DNA of 64,000 nt from Actibacterium sp. XHP0104 (GCF_025751515.1 NZ_JAOWLE010000002.1:124001-188000), one strand, 5' to 3'. Positions 9,837 to 19,055 are shown, counted from the stretch's first letter. Translations and numbers: made by a program. Notes: generated from the letters alone by a model not told the origin.

Positions 9837-9845
9837 GCAGGATGA

Positions 9846-9928
9846 GCGCCTGCGGCGCGGTCTGGTCCTCGCGGCCCCGGGGGGCCGCTCAGGCGCCTCC
9901 GGCGGAGGTATTTGTACCAAGATGAAGG
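9846..9928. repeat. Palindromic intergenic repeat, copy 1
   Basis: After the gph stop lies a GC-rich block of nested hairpins. GCGCCTG (9846-9852) pairs with CAGGCGC (9890-9896), enclosing an 8-bp hairpin GCGGCCCC/GGGGCCGC (9871-9888). A small CCTCC/GGAGG hairpin then leads into the motif GGAGGTATTTGTACCAAG with GATGAAGG (9904-9928). The last 25 bases recur, with four differences, at 15881-15905 next to other hairpins. I believe similar elements are common between genes in Rhodobacteraceae, but copy number beyond this window cannot be seen here. Confidence 0.65.
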
Positions 9929-9977
9929 GGGCAGTTCACGCTTGCGCGCGGGTTGGCGGATCGGACAAGGTGGGCGC

Positions 9978-11177
9978 ATGAGCGAGCGGTTCACAGGCAG
10001 TTTCACACAGCAGGAGCCGATCCCCGACGAGGGGATCGCGGCGGCGCTGGAGGTCATGCGGCACGGGCGGTTGCATCGCTATAACCTGGCCGATGGAGAG
10101 GCGGGCGAGGTCGCGCTGTTGGAGTGCGAATTCGCGGCGTTCACCGGGGCGCGCTATTGCCTGGCGGTGGCGTCGGGCGGTTATGCTTTGGGCTGCGCCT
10201 TGCGGGCGCTTGGGGTTGGTGCCGGCGACAGGGTGTTGACCAACGCGTTCACCCTGGCGCCGGTGCCGGGGGCGATCGCCAGTGTCGGCGCCGTGCCGGT
10301 GTTCGTCGAGGTGACCGAGGATCTGGTGATCGATCTGGCGCATCTGGAGCGCGCGATCGCGCAGAGCGGGGCGCGGGTTCTGCTGCTGAGCCACATGCGC
10401 GGGCATATCTGCGACATGGAGGCGCTGATGGCGCTGTGCGATGGCGCGGGCGTGCGAGTGATCGAGGATTGCGCCCACACGATGGGGGCTCGCTGGGGGG
10501 ATGTGCCATCGGGGCGGCACGGGGTGATCGGCTGTTATTCGACCCAGACCTACAAGCATATGAACTCGGGCGAGGGCGGGCTGCTGGTGTCGGATGATGC
10601 CGAGGTGATGGCGCGGGCCATTCTGCTGTCGGGGTCTTACATGCTGTATGACCGGCATCTGGCCGCGCCGGGCCCCGAGGCGTTCGAGGGGTTGCGGCTG
10701 GATGTGCCGAACATATCGGGGCGGATGGACAATCTGCGCGCGGCCATCCTGCGGCCGCAGTTGCGGGCGTTGCCGGGCCAGGTGGCACGGTGGAATGCGC
10801 TTTATGCGGTGGTCGAGGAGGGGTTGCGCGATCTGCCCGGTCTGCGCCTGATCGCGCGGCCTGGTGCCGAGGCATTCGTGGGGTCGTCGTTTCAGTTTTT
10901 GCTGCCAGACTGGCCTGCGGGGCGGGTGCGCGATCTGTTGGCGCGCTGTGCCGCGCGCGGGGTCGAACTGAAATGGTTCGGGGCCGAAGATCCGGTCGGG
11001 TTCACCTCGCGCTATGCGCATTGGCGCTATGCCGCGCCGCCCGAGTTGCCGCAGACCGACCGGGTGCTGGCGGGGCTGATCGACATGCGGTTGCCGCTGA
11101 CATTTTCCGCGGAGGACTGCGCCTTGATCGCGCGGATCATCCGGGCCGAGGTTGGCGCAGCGTGGCAGGCGGGTTGA
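9978..11177 (+). CDS. DegT/DnrJ/EryC1/StrS family PLP-dependent aminotransferase
   Basis: A 399-residue sugar-aminotransferase-type enzyme. PLP-binding features are seen: SGGYALGCALRALGVGAGD near 67-84, Asp164 in VIEDCAHTMGA, and the Schiff-base Lys193 in YSTQTYKHMNSGEGG. Members usually aminate keto-sugars for polysaccharide or antibiotic sugars, but no sugar pathway genes adjoin it, so the substrate is open. The ATG at 9978 is preferred because the in-frame ATG at 9912 falls inside the repeat element. Confidence 0.92.
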   Translation: MSERFTGSFTQQEPIPDEGIAAALEVMRHGRLHRYNLADGEAGEVALLECEFAAFTGARYCLAVASGGYALGCALRALGVGAGDRVLTNAFTLAPVPGAIASVGAVPVFVEVTEDLVIDLAHLERAIAQSGARVLLLSHMRGHICDMEALMALCDGAGVRVIEDCAHTMGARWGDVPSGRHGVIGCYSTQTYKHMNSGEGGLLVSDDAEVMARAILLSGSYMLYDRHLAAPGPEAFEGLRLDVPNISGRMDNLRAAILRPQLRALPGQVARWNALYAVVEEGLRDLPGLRLIARPGAEAFVGSSFQFLLPDWPAGRVRDLLARCAARGVELKWFGAEDPVGFTSRYAHWRYAAPPELPQTDRVLAGLIDMRLPLTFSAEDCALIARIIRAEVGAAWQAG

Positions 11178-11310
11178 TGCTGTTCCTTGTGCGTCATTGC
11201 GCAGTCATGCCATGACATCTTTGATTTTCGCACATATGCTGTTCACGCCCGCGCGTTGACCGAAACCGCGGCAAGGCGCACATTCCGGGCAACAAAACCG
11301 GAGACCCATC

Positions 11311-12108
11311 ATGTCCAGATTGCCGACCTATTTCATCTCGCACGGGGGCGGGCCGTGGCCCTGGATTCCCGATATGCGCAAGATGTTCGTCAACCTCGAG
11401 GCCTCGCTGGCGCGGATGCCTGAAGAGATCGGCGAAATCCCCAAGGCCATTCTGATGGTATCGGGTCACTGGGAGGCCCCCGAATTCGCGGTAATGAGCA
11501 GCCCGAAACCGCCGATGGTCTATGACTATTCCGGCTTTCCGGCCCATACCTATGACATCACCTATCCCGCGCCCGGCGCGCCCGATCTGGCGCAACGCAC
11601 CGCCGATCTGTTGGCGCAGGCGGGGCTGCCCACGCGGCTGGACGCGGCGCAGGGCTTTGACCACGGCACCTTTGTGCCAGCCTATATCATGTATCCCGAG
11701 GCCAATGTGCCGGTCTACCAGGTGTCGTTGCAGCACGGCTATGACCCGCAGGCGCATTTCGCGCTGGGCCGGGCGCTGGCGCCGTTGCGGGACGAGGGCG
11801 TGCTGATTGTCGGATCGGGGCTGAGCTATCACAACCTGCGCCTGTTCGGCCCCGGTGCCAAGGATCCCTCGACCGCGTTTGATACGTGGCTGCAAGAGGT
11901 TCTGGCCCGCGACCCCGAGGCCCGCACACAGGCCCTGTTGAACTGGGAAGAGGCCCCCTATGCGCGGGTCTGCCACCGCGAAGAAGACCACCTGGTGCCG
12001 CTGTTCGCCGCACTGGGCGCCGCCGAGGGCGCACGCGCCACGCAGGTCTATCATGACGAGGGCCTGTTTGGCGGGGTCACCGCATCCAGCTATCGGTTCG
12101 ACGGCTGA
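11311..12108 (+). CDS. Extradiol ring-cleavage dioxygenase, class III (4,5-DOPA dioxygenase/LigB-like)
   Basis: A 265-residue protein of the YgiD/4,5-DOPA-dioxygenase type. It starts with the family FISHGGGPWPW, then SGHWEA, FDHGTFVPA, GSGLSYHNL and HREEDHLVP; the His residues in the first three and in HNL supply the metal site and acid-base catalyst in homologues. Length fits the family (about 260). Bacterial members cleave catecholic compounds, but the physiological substrate is generally unknown. It has its own 133-base upstream region and converges with the next minus-strand gene. Confidence 0.9.
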   Translation: MSRLPTYFISHGGGPWPWIPDMRKMFVNLEASLARMPEEIGEIPKAILMVSGHWEAPEFAVMSSPKPPMVYDYSGFPAHTYDITYPAPGAPDLAQRTADLLAQAGLPTRLDAAQGFDHGTFVPAYIMYPEANVPVYQVSLQHGYDPQAHFALGRALAPLRDEGVLIVGSGLSYHNLRLFGPGAKDPSTAFDTWLQEVLARDPEARTQALLNWEEAPYARVCHREEDHLVPLFAALGAAEGARATQVYHDEGLFGGVTASSYRFDG

Positions 12109-12112
12109 ACGG

Positions 12113-12988
12113 TCAGGGCGTGATGAAGGTCACGCCCGGCATCCGCTCGATCTCGAACAGGTCTTCCTCGTAAAGCTCGGTGATGTCCTCGACCAGGTCT
12201 TCGGTCCAGCCGGGCATGTCCAGCTCCATCTCGATCTCGTCGGTCAGGGCGTATTTGTCCAGAAAGGCCGCGATGACGCGACGGCGCTGGATCTCATTCT
12301 CGGGCGGGTGGCCGGCCAGATAGGCCTGCATCCGCTTGAACCCCTCTGGCGCCATCAGCGAGGCGACGAAATCGTCGATGCCATCCAGCATCGTCTGCGG
12401 CTCGTGCCCGGCCAGATCGGCGAGCAACTGCCCCCAGATCAGCGGCGTGTCCTCGTTGCTCCAGACGGTGATCTCGGCCTCGGGATTGGCCTCGCGCAGG
12501 TCGCGTACGACCTCTGACCAGCGCAACTCGCGCGGGTCGGCGCCATCCATGAAGGTCTCGAGCGAGGTTTCGCCCGAATTGTGGAACACGGTCGGCACAA
12601 AAGTCGCGGGGTTGCGGACCGCCAGGAAGAACTCGATCTGGGCCTGCGGAAACAGCTGCGCCAGGGCCAGGGCTTTTTGCCCCGCATCGGCATAAAGCCG
12701 ACCGCCGCGCAACACCCGTGGCGGGATGCACAGGAAGGTCTGGTTGGAAAACACGACCCGCCCGGCATCGGTATCGTCGAGGATGCGATCCAGCATTTCC
12801 TCTTGCAGCGCCAGCGGCGCGGGCTGGCCGCGCAGCTTGTTCCGCGCCTCGCGCAAAAGCGCCCGATAGCGCCCCGGACCGGGCACCACGATGCCCTGAT
12901 GCGCCAGTGTGTCGCGATTCTTGAGCAGGCATTTCAGCAGCCGATCCTCGTCTGTGAAATGCGCCCCAAGATGATAGACGACCTGCAT
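12113..12988 (-). CDS. Sulfotransferase-like protein of unknown function
   Basis: A 291-residue protein whose opening, VVYHLGAHFTDEDRLLKCL, resembles the 5'-PAPS phosphate loop of bacterial sulfotransferases (usually HIGxxKTGTT), but the GT/GS residues are replaced by DEDR. Later segments FFLAVRNPATFVPTVFHN and FMDGADPRELRW resemble the LRxPxxRxxSxY region of that fold. I infer a sulfotransferase-derived protein that may have lost PAPS binding. The start is the only sensible ATG. It sits alone on this strand, converging with the dioxygenase gene and divergent from the permease. Confidence 0.65.
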   Translation of the reverse strand: MQVVYHLGAHFTDEDRLLKCLLKNRDTLAHQGIVVPGPGRYRALLREARNKLRGQPAPLALQEEMLDRILDDTDAGRVVFSNQTFLCIPPRVLRGGRLYADAGQKALALAQLFPQAQIEFFLAVRNPATFVPTVFHNSGETSLETFMDGADPRELRWSEVVRDLREANPEAEITVWSNEDTPLIWGQLLADLAGHEPQTMLDGIDDFVASLMAPEGFKRMQAYLAGHPPENEIQRRRVIAAFLDKYALTDEIEMELDMPGWTEDLVEDITELYEEDLFEIERMPGVTFITP

Positions 12989-13074
12989 TCGCCCCGTTTT
13001 CCCCCTATCGGTCTTTCCCCATGGATATACGAGGATTTCTGGACAGTAAAACGGCTTTGCTGTAACCCGGCCTC

Positions 13075-14745
13075 ATGACCGAGCAAAACACTCAGATACC
13101 GGGCGCCCCGGCCATGCCCCGCCTGCTGCGCCAGCTGGCCAACCCGTGGTCGGTGGGGGCGGTGGTGATCGCCGCGCTGGTTCTGATGCCGATCCTGTCG
13201 GTGGTCTGGATGGCCGCCACGCCCGAGGCCAATATCTGGCCGCATCTCGTGTCGACCACCTTGCCGCGTTACCTGGAAAATACCGGGGTGATGATGGCGG
13301 CGGTGGCGCTGTTGTCGGCCTCGATGGGCACGGGCGCGGCCTGGCTGGTGACGATGTATCGCTTTCCGGGCGTGCGGGTGCTGGAATGGCTGCTGCTCTT
13401 GCCGCTGGCGATCCCGGCCTATGTGGGCGCCTATGCGCTGGTCGATTTCCTGGAATATGCGGGGCCGGTGCAAACCGCGCTGCGCGAGCTCTTTGGCTGG
13501 CAATCGGCGCGCGACTATTGGTTCCCCGAGATCCGGTCGCGCGGGGCTGCGGTGCTGGTGCTGTCGGCGGCGATGTACCCTTATGTCTACCTGCTGACCC
13601 GCGCCGCGTTCCGCGAACAGTCGGGCGGCGTGTACGAGGTTGCCCGCGCGCTGGGCGCCGGGCCGTTCGGGCGGTTCTTTCGCGTGGGCCTGCCGCTGGC
13701 GCGCCCGGCCATCGCGGCAGGCGCGGCCATCGTGATGATGGAAACCGTCAATGATTTCGGCGTGGTCGATTATTTCGCCGTGCAGACCCTGACCACCGGT
13801 ATCTTCAGCGTCTGGCTAGAGGGCGGCAACGCCGGCGGCGCGGCGCAGATCGCGGTGGTGATCCTGGTGCTGATCCTTGCGCTGGTGGTGCTGGAAAAGA
13901 TCAGCCGGCGGCGGATGAGGTTCTACAACCCCTCGCGCCACAGCCGCCCCGTGACGCGCATCAGACTGACCGGCCTGCCGGCGGTGCTGGCGGTGCTGGC
14001 CTGTGTCATCCCGTTCCTGATCGGCTTTGCCCTGCCGGTGGGCGTGATCCTGAGCCATGCGCTGGATGCCTCGGACGGCTGGCTGGCGCCGGGTCTGCTG
14101 GCGGCGCTGGGCAATACGGTGATGGTCGGCGGGATCGCGGCGCTGGCCACGGTGCTGGCGGCGCTGTTCCTGGTCTATGGCGTGCGCCTCAGCGGCCACG
14201 CGCTGCCGCGTCTGCTGATGCCCGCGACCACGATCGGCTATGCCGCGCCCGGCGCGGTGCTGGCGGTGGGGCTGCTGATCCCGATGGCGGCGGCCGACAA
14301 CGCGCTGGCCGACATGATCGAGGCCGCCACCGGGGCCGATATCGGGCTGATCATGACCGGCTCGGCCTTTGCGGTGATCTTTGCCTATTGCGTGCGCTTT
14401 TTTGCCATTGCCCAGGGCGCGGCGGATGGGGCCATGGGCCGCGTCACGCCCAGCCTGCCGATGGCGGCGCGCTCGCTGGGCCGTACGGCGCGGGGCACGC
14501 TGCGTGCTGTTTACCTGCCGCTGATCCGGGGATCGGTCGGCACGGCGCTGTTGCTGGTCTTTGTCGATTGCGTCAAGGAACTGCCCGCCACGCTGCTGCT
14601 GCGGCCCTTCGGGTTCAACACACTGGCGACGCGGGTCTATGACAAGGCGTCGCTGGAAAACCTGTCCGACGCCTCGCCTGCGGCGCTGCTGGTGATCGGG
14701 GTGGGGTTGGTCGCGGTGCTGTTCCTGGCCCGCACCAGCCGCTAA
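13075..14745 (+). CDS. ABC transporter permease, iron(III)/thiamine type (FbpB-like double-domain)
   Basis: A 556-residue inner-membrane permease with two fused binding-protein-dependent transport domains and about twelve hydrophobic helices. Each half has the cytoplasmic EAA-type loop that contacts the ATPase: EVARALGAGPFGRFFRVGLPLARPAI near 205 and AARSLGRTARGTLRAVYLPLIRGS near 465. The layout matches the FbpB/ThiP group, mostly Fe3+ importers. No ATPase or binding-protein gene is adjacent, so partner and substrate are inferred. Its last four bases overlap the convergent hisE stop. Confidence 0.88.
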   Translation: MTEQNTQIPGAPAMPRLLRQLANPWSVGAVVIAALVLMPILSVVWMAATPEANIWPHLVSTTLPRYLENTGVMMAAVALLSASMGTGAAWLVTMYRFPGVRVLEWLLLLPLAIPAYVGAYALVDFLEYAGPVQTALRELFGWQSARDYWFPEIRSRGAAVLVLSAAMYPYVYLLTRAAFREQSGGVYEVARALGAGPFGRFFRVGLPLARPAIAAGAAIVMMETVNDFGVVDYFAVQTLTTGIFSVWLEGGNAGGAAQIAVVILVLILALVVLEKISRRRMRFYNPSRHSRPVTRIRLTGLPAVLAVLACVIPFLIGFALPVGVILSHALDASDGWLAPGLLAALGNTVMVGGIAALATVLAALFLVYGVRLSGHALPRLLMPATTIGYAAPGAVLAVGLLIPMAAADNALADMIEAATGADIGLIMTGSAFAVIFAYCVRFFAIAQGAADGAMGRVTPSLPMAARSLGRTARGTLRAVYLPLIRGSVGTALLLVFVDCVKELPATLLLRPFGFNTLATRVYDKASLENLSDASPAALLVIGVGLVAVLFLARTSR

Positions 14746-15050
14746 CGCGCGGCTTTCTCGGCAATGCCCGAGGTGCCCTGGCGGCGTTCCAGCTCGGCCA
14801 GCACATCCGACAGCGGCACGTCGCGCGCAGCCAGCATCACCAGCAGGTGATAGAGCACATCCGCGGCCTCGTAGGTCAGGTTCTCGCGATCATCCTTGAC
14901 GGCGGCGATGATCGCCTCGATCGCCTCTTCCCCGAATTTCTCGGCGCATTTTTCCGGACCCTTGGCCAGCAGCTTGGCAGTCCAGCTGCTGTCGGGGTCG
15001 GCGGCTTTGCGGGCCTCTATCGTGGCGGCCAGTTGGTCGAGAATGCTCAT
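14742..15050 (-). CDS. hisE: Phosphoribosyl-ATP diphosphatase
   Basis: Second enzyme of histidine synthesis, hydrolysing phosphoribosyl-ATP to phosphoribosyl-AMP. The 102-residue product is the stand-alone HisE form with MazG-like helices and the metal-binding [14 protein letters not shown] plus the [14 protein letters not shown] signature. ATG at 15050 overlaps the hisF stop by four bases. Last gene of the his operon; hisI and hisG/D/C are elsewhere. Confidence 0.96.
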   Translation of the reverse strand: MSILDQLAATIEARKAADPDSSWTAKLLAKGPEKCAEKFGEEAIEAIIAAVKDDRENLTYEAADVLYHLLVMLAARDVPLSDVLAELERRQGTSGIAEKAAR

Positions 15051-15808
15051 GTCAGCCTCACGGGGATGCCGGCGGCGGCCATGTGTTGCTTGGCCTCGCC
15101 GATGGTGTAGGTGCCGAAATGGAAGATCGAGGCGGCCAGCACAGCGCTGGCATGGCCCTCGGTCACGCCTTCGACCAGGTGATCAAGCGTGCCCACGCCG
15201 CCAGAGGCAATGACCGGCACATCGACCGCATCGGCAATCGCGCGGGTCAAGGGCAGGTTGAACCCGGCCTTGGTGCCGTCGCGATCCATGCTGGTCAGCA
15301 GGATCTCGCCCGCGCCCTTGGAGACGACCAGTTTCGCGAATTCCACCGCGTCGATGCCGGTGGGCTTGCGCCCGCCATGGGTGAAGATTTCCCATTTGCC
15401 GGGGGCCACGGTCTTGGCGTCGATGGCGCAGACGATGCATTGGCTGCCGAACTGGTCGGCGGCCTCGGCGATCACGTCGGGATTGGCGACGGCGGCCGAG
15501 TTGAACGACACCTTGTCGGCGCCCGCCAGCAGCAGGGCGCGCACATCGTCCACAGTGCGCACGCCACCGCCCACGGTCAGCGGGATATAGCATTGCTCGG
15601 CCGTGCGGGTGACGAGATCGAACATCGTGCCACGGTTTTCATGGGTGGCGTGGATGTCGAGAAAGCACAGCTCGTCCGCGCCGGCGGCGTCATAGGCCTT
15701 GGCGGCCTCGACCGGGTCGCCGGCGTCGATCAGGTCGACGAAGTTCACGCCCTTGACCACGCGGCCATCGGCGACATCAAGGCAGGGGATGATGCGGATT
15801 TTCAGCAT
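15047..15808 (-). CDS. hisF: Imidazole glycerol phosphate synthase cyclase subunit
   Basis: A (beta/alpha)8 barrel of 253 residues that takes ammonia from HisH and forms imidazole glycerol phosphate and AICAR. It opens with [16 protein letters not shown], where Asp11 is catalytic, and has the second catalytic Asp in [12 protein letters not shown], with phosphate-binding VIASGGVG. Operates as a heterodimer with HisH encoded two genes upstream. A 98-base gap to hisA holds the second repeat element. Confidence 0.98.
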   Translation of the reverse strand: MLKIRIIPCLDVADGRVVKGVNFVDLIDAGDPVEAAKAYDAAGADELCFLDIHATHENRGTMFDLVTRTAEQCYIPLTVGGGVRTVDDVRALLLAGADKVSFNSAAVANPDVIAEAADQFGSQCIVCAIDAKTVAPGKWEIFTHGGRKPTGIDAVEFAKLVVSKGAGEILLTSMDRDGTKAGFNLPLTRAIADAVDVPVIASGGVGTLDHLVEGVTEGHASAVLAASIFHFGTYTIGEAKQHMAAAGIPVRLT

Positions 15809-15844
15809 AGAAGCGTGTTACCTTTGATACGTGCCGTGGCGCAA

Positions 15845-15905
15845 GGGGGCGCTGCCCCCGTCGCCTGGGGCGACTCCCCCGAGGTATTGGTGCCAAGATG
15901 AAAGG
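15845..15905. repeat. Palindromic intergenic repeat, copy 2, inside the his operon
   Basis: Between hisA and hisF are two tight hairpins, GGGGGC-gct-GCCCCC (15845-15859) and GTCGCC-tgg-GGCGAC (15860-15874), then the 25-base motif at 15881-15905 shared with 9904-9928 (GAGGTATT, CCAAGATGAA core). The motif abuts the hisA stop. Relative to transcription of the his operon the motif comes first and the hairpins second, the reverse of copy 1 relative to gph. The hairpins could stabilise the hisA end or attenuate hisFE. Confidence 0.65.
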
Positions 15906-15906
15906 G

Positions 15907-16629
15907 TCAGCCTTTCAGGATCGCCAGGGCCTCGGCCAGGTCGATGGCGCCGTCGTAAAGGGCGCGGCCCGAGATGGCACCGTCTAGCGGCGCGCCGCAG
16001 GCTTTCAGTGCGCGCAGGTCATCCAGCGAGCTGACGCCGCCCGAGGCGATCACGGGAATCGAGACCGCATGGGCCAGCGCGGCGGTTTCGGCCACGTTGG
16101 GGCCCTGCATCGCGCCGTCGCGGTTGATGTCGGTATAGATGATGGCCGAGACGCCGGCGTCCTCGAACGATTTGGCGAGGTCGGTGGCGGTGACGTTGGT
16201 TGCTTCGGCCCAGCCCTTGGTGGCGACCATGCCGTTGCGGGCGTCGATGCCCACGGCGACATGGCCGGGGAAGGTGCGGCAGGCCTGGCGCACAAGGTCG
16301 GGGTTTTCGACGGCGACGGTGCCAAGGATGACGCGGGTCAGGCCCTTGGAGAGCCACATTTCGATTGTGGCCATGTCGCGGATGCCGCCGCCCAGCTGGG
16401 CGGGGACGCTGACGGTTTTGAGGATCGCCTCGACCGCGGCGGCGTTGACGGGTTCGCCCGCGAAGGCGCCGTTGAGGTCAACCAAGTGCAGCCATTCGCA
16501 GCCCGCGTCCTGGAACGCCTTGGCCTGGGCGGCGGGGTTGTCGTTGAACACCGTGGCCTGATCCATTTCGCCTTTGTAGAGGCGCACGCAATTGCCGTCT
16601 TTGAGGTCGATGGCGGGGTAGAGGATCAT
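15907..16629 (-). CDS. hisA: Phosphoribosyl-formimino-AICAR-ribotide isomerase
   Basis: Fourth histidine-pathway step, an Amadori-type isomerisation giving PRFAR. The 240-residue half-barrel duplicate starts [19 protein letters not shown] with catalytic Asp8 and has the second Asp in [15 protein letters not shown], with phosphate-binding IASGGVSS. Length is normal. 64 bases separate it from the upstream Dph6-like gene, so it remains within the his transcript. Confidence 0.98.
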   Translation of the reverse strand: MILYPAIDLKDGNCVRLYKGEMDQATVFNDNPAAQAKAFQDAGCEWLHLVDLNGAFAGEPVNAAAVEAILKTVSVPAQLGGGIRDMATIEMWLSKGLTRVILGTVAVENPDLVRQACRTFPGHVAVGIDARNGMVATKGWAEATNVTATDLAKSFEDAGVSAIIYTDINRDGAMQGPNVAETAALAHAVSIPVIASGGVSSLDDLRALKACGAPLDGAISGRALYDGAIDLAEALAILKG

Positions 16630-16693
16630 GGTCGGTCTCCGATGGTTGCTTGGGCGTCGTTATGCATCTTGGGGCGCGGAATGCAATGCGGGC

Positions 16694-17362
16694 CTAGCAG
16701 GGGATGAGGTCGGCATAGGCGAAACCGTCGCGGGTGGTGGTTTCGCCGGTTTGCACCGGGATGGGGGCGTCAAAGATCGGGCCGGCCACGACGGCGGTGT
16801 GGAATTCGCCGTTTTCGCCGCAGGGGTCGATGCCGGGGGGCAGGTCGGCCAGGAAGCTTTCGTCGAATTTGCGGCCCGCGAATGAGGCGTCGAGCTTGGC
16901 GAGGTCGACAGTGACGATGCGGGTGTCAAAGCCCTGGGCGATCATCTCGCGGGCAAGAGCGGCCGTGTCGCGGCCCCAGAGCGGAAAGAGCGGGGTGATG
17001 CCGGTGCCGGCCAGTTTGGCCTCGCGATACTGGCGCACGTCTTCGAGAAAGAGATCGCCAAAGATCATATGGGTGATGCCGTGCGATTTCAGCTGGGCCA
17101 CGGCGGTTTCCATCCGCGCCTCATAGTCGGCGTTGCTGCACGGCCAGGGCAGGGGCACGGTGATCTGTTCCAGCCCCATCGCGGCCACCTGCCGGGTCAG
17201 CAATTCGTTGCGGGTGCCGTGCATGGCGACGGTGCCGGTGGCGTCATGGGTGGTGGTCAGCGCGGCCACCACATCGGCCAGGCCCTGGCGGCGCGTCTCA
17301 TGCAAGGCAAAGGCGCAATCCTTGCCCGATGACCAGGACAGGGCCGCGCGGGGCGCGCTCAC
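16694..17362 (-). CDS. ATP-PPase of the Dph6/DUF71 family (diphthine--ammonia ligase-like)
   Basis: A 222-residue N-type ATP pyrophosphatase. The P-loop LSWSSGKDCAFAL lies at residues 8-20, and later FGDLFLEDVRQYRE and FPLWGRD match the Dph6 family, which in archaea and eukaryotes amidates diphthine on EF-2. Bacteria lack diphthamide, so the bacterial substrate is unknown. No ATG is available; a GTG at 17360-17362 overlaps the hisH stop as GTGA and fixes the start by translational coupling. Its place between hisH and hisA suggests it is expressed with histidine synthesis. Confidence 0.88.
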   Translation of the reverse strand: MSAPRAALSWSSGKDCAFALHETRRQGLADVVAALTTTHDATGTVAMHGTRNELLTRQVAAMGLEQITVPLPWPCSNADYEARMETAVAQLKSHGITHMIFGDLFLEDVRQYREAKLAGTGITPLFPLWGRDTAALAREMIAQGFDTRIVTVDLAKLDASFAGRKFDESFLADLPPGIDPCGENGEFHTAVVAGPIFDAPIPVQTGETTTRDGFAYADLIPC

Positions 17363-17997
17363 GGGCGCCAGGTCAGGAAATTGCCGAGGATGCGCAGGCC
17401 GACGGCCTGGCTTTTCTCGGGGTGGAACTGGGCGCCGACCATGTTGTCGCGGCCGACGATGGCGGTGATCTTGCCGCCGTAATCGCAATGAGCGACCAGA
17501 TGGGCGGGGTCGGCCACCTTGAAGTGGTAGGAATGCACGAAATAGGCGTGGTCGCCCGTCGATACGCCATCCAGCACCGGGTGCGGGTTGTCGATCACCA
17601 GATCGTTCCAGCCCATATGCGGCACTTTCAGCGTGTCGTCGCTGGGGGTGATTTTCACCACCTCGCCGCCGATCCAGTCGAAACCGGGGGTCGGTTCATA
17701 TTCCAGCCCGCGCGTGGCCAGCATCTGCATGCCGATGCAGATGCCCATGAAGGGCTGGCCGTTTCGGATCACCACCTCTTCGATGGCTTCGAACACGCCG
17801 CGATGGTCAAAGAGTTCCTTGCGGCAGGCCGGGAAGGCGCCGTCGCCGGGCAGGACCACGCGGTCGGCCTTGCGGATGGTGTCGGGTTCCGAGGTGACGA
17901 TCACGTCGCCCGCGTTCAGCTCGCGGGCGACGCGCTCAAAAGCCTTTTGCGCCGAGTGCAGGTTGCCTGACTCGTAATCGACAATCGCGGTCAGCAT
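17359..17997 (-). CDS. hisH: Imidazole glycerol phosphate synthase glutaminase subunit
   Basis: Class I glutamine amidotransferase of 212 residues that feeds ammonia through the HisF barrel. It has the oxyanion strand VLPGDGAF (48-55), nucleophile Cys87 in MGICIGMQML, and the catalytic His-Glu in QFHPEKS. The stop overlaps the start of the Dph6-like gene; hisB ends five bases upstream. Normal length and complete. Confidence 0.97.
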   Translation of the reverse strand: MLTAIVDYESGNLHSAQKAFERVARELNAGDVIVTSEPDTIRKADRVVLPGDGAFPACRKELFDHRGVFEAIEEVVIRNGQPFMGICIGMQMLATRGLEYEPTPGFDWIGGEVVKITPSDDTLKVPHMGWNDLVIDNPHPVLDGVSTGDHAYFVHSYHFKVADPAHLVAHCDYGGKITAIVGRDNMVGAQFHPEKSQAVGLRILGNFLTWRP

Positions 17998-18002
17998 GCC
18001 GG

Positions 18003-18590
18003 TTACAGCGCCCCCTTGGTCGACGGGATGGCGTCGGCCTTGCGCGGGTCGGTCTCGACCGCGTCGCGCAGGGCGCGGGCCACGGATTTGAAGGCCGCCT
18101 CGGCGATGTGGTGGCTGTTGATGCCGTGCAGCGCGTCGACATGCAGCGTGATGCCGCCATGGGTGCTGAGCGCCTGGAAGAATTCGCGCACCAGCTCGGT
18201 GTCAAACGTGCCGATCTTGGCAGTGGGCAGATCGACATTCCACACCAGATAGGGCCGGCCCGACAGGTCGAGCGCGGCGCGCACCAGCGCGTCATCCATC
18301 GGCAACAGGCAGCTGCCATAGCGGCGGATGCCTTTCTTGTCGCCCAGCGCCTGCACCAGCGCCTGACCCAGCGCGATGCCGGTGTCTTCGACGGTGTGGT
18401 GGTCGTCGATGTGATAGTCGCCCTTGGCGCGGATGGTGAAATCGATCAGCGAGTGGCGCGACAACTGGTCCAGCATGTGGTCAAAGAACCCCACGCCGGT
18501 CTGGTTGTCATAGGCACCGGTGCCGTCGAGATTGATCTCGACGGTGATCTCGGTCTCTGCCGTCTTGCGCGTGATCTTTGCCGTCCGCAT
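18003..18590 (-). CDS. hisB: Imidazoleglycerol-phosphate dehydratase
   Basis: Monofunctional HisB of 195 residues, as in most alphaproteobacteria, removing water from imidazole glycerol phosphate. The manganese motifs [10 protein letters not shown] (residues about 57-66) and [13 protein letters not shown] are complete. It is the first gene of the hisB-hisH-(Dph6-like)-hisA-hisF-hisE run; the promoter should lie in the 72 bases before the thioesterase gene, but I cannot identify it. Confidence 0.97.
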   Translation of the reverse strand: MRTAKITRKTAETEITVEINLDGTGAYDNQTGVGFFDHMLDQLSRHSLIDFTIRAKGDYHIDDHHTVEDTGIALGQALVQALGDKKGIRRYGSCLLPMDDALVRAALDLSGRPYLVWNVDLPTAKIGTFDTELVREFFQALSTHGGITLHVDALHGINSHHIAEAAFKSVARALRDAVETDPRKADAIPSTKGAL

Positions 18591-18662
18591 GGGGGCCTCC
18601 GCTTGTGGTTTCAGCGGCTTATACGCCGCGTGTCCGGTTCGGCCAAGAGGGCGGCGGCGTTT

Positions 18663-19055
18663 TTAGCCGGCCTGTTGCTGAACCGGGCGCGGGTTGCCGT
18701 GCTCGTCGATGGCGACAAAGGTGAAAATGCCGGATGTGACCTGTTCGCTGACCTCGTCAGAGGCCAGCCGGCGCCAGGCCCGGACCTCGACCTTCATCGA
18801 GGTGCGCCCGACCGACAAGAGCCGCGCATAAAGCGTGACCTCGTCGCCGACCTTGACGGGGCGGTGAAACTGCATCGCATCGACCGCGATGGTCGCCGCG
18901 CGCCCGCGCGAGGTGCGCAGCGCGACCGACCCGGCCGCAAGGTCCATCTGCGACATCAGCCAGCCGCCGAAGATATCACCCTGGGCGTTGGTATCCGCGG
19001 GCATGGCGATGGTGCGGATCACGGGTTGCAGGTCTTTGGGGGGCTGCTCGGTCAT
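18663..19055 (-). CDS. Acyl-CoA thioesterase, YciA-like hotdog-fold
   Basis: A 130-residue hotdog thioesterase that hydrolyses acyl-CoA. Recognisable elements are PADTNAQGDIFGGWLMSQMD, with the catalytic Asp, and FHRPVKVGDEVTLYA, followed by VFxAIDE-like TFVAIDEHGNPRPV. ATG at 19055 is preceded by GGAG. Substrate chain length cannot be told. It is the gene immediately after the tRNA-Gly pair on the same strand, with no clear terminator between. Confidence 0.92.
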   Translation of the reverse strand: MTEQPPKDLQPVIRTIAMPADTNAQGDIFGGWLMSQMDLAAGSVALRTSRGRAATIAVDAMQFHRPVKVGDEVTLYARLLSVGRTSMKVEVRAWRRLASDEVSEQVTSGIFTFVAIDEHGNPRPVQQQAG

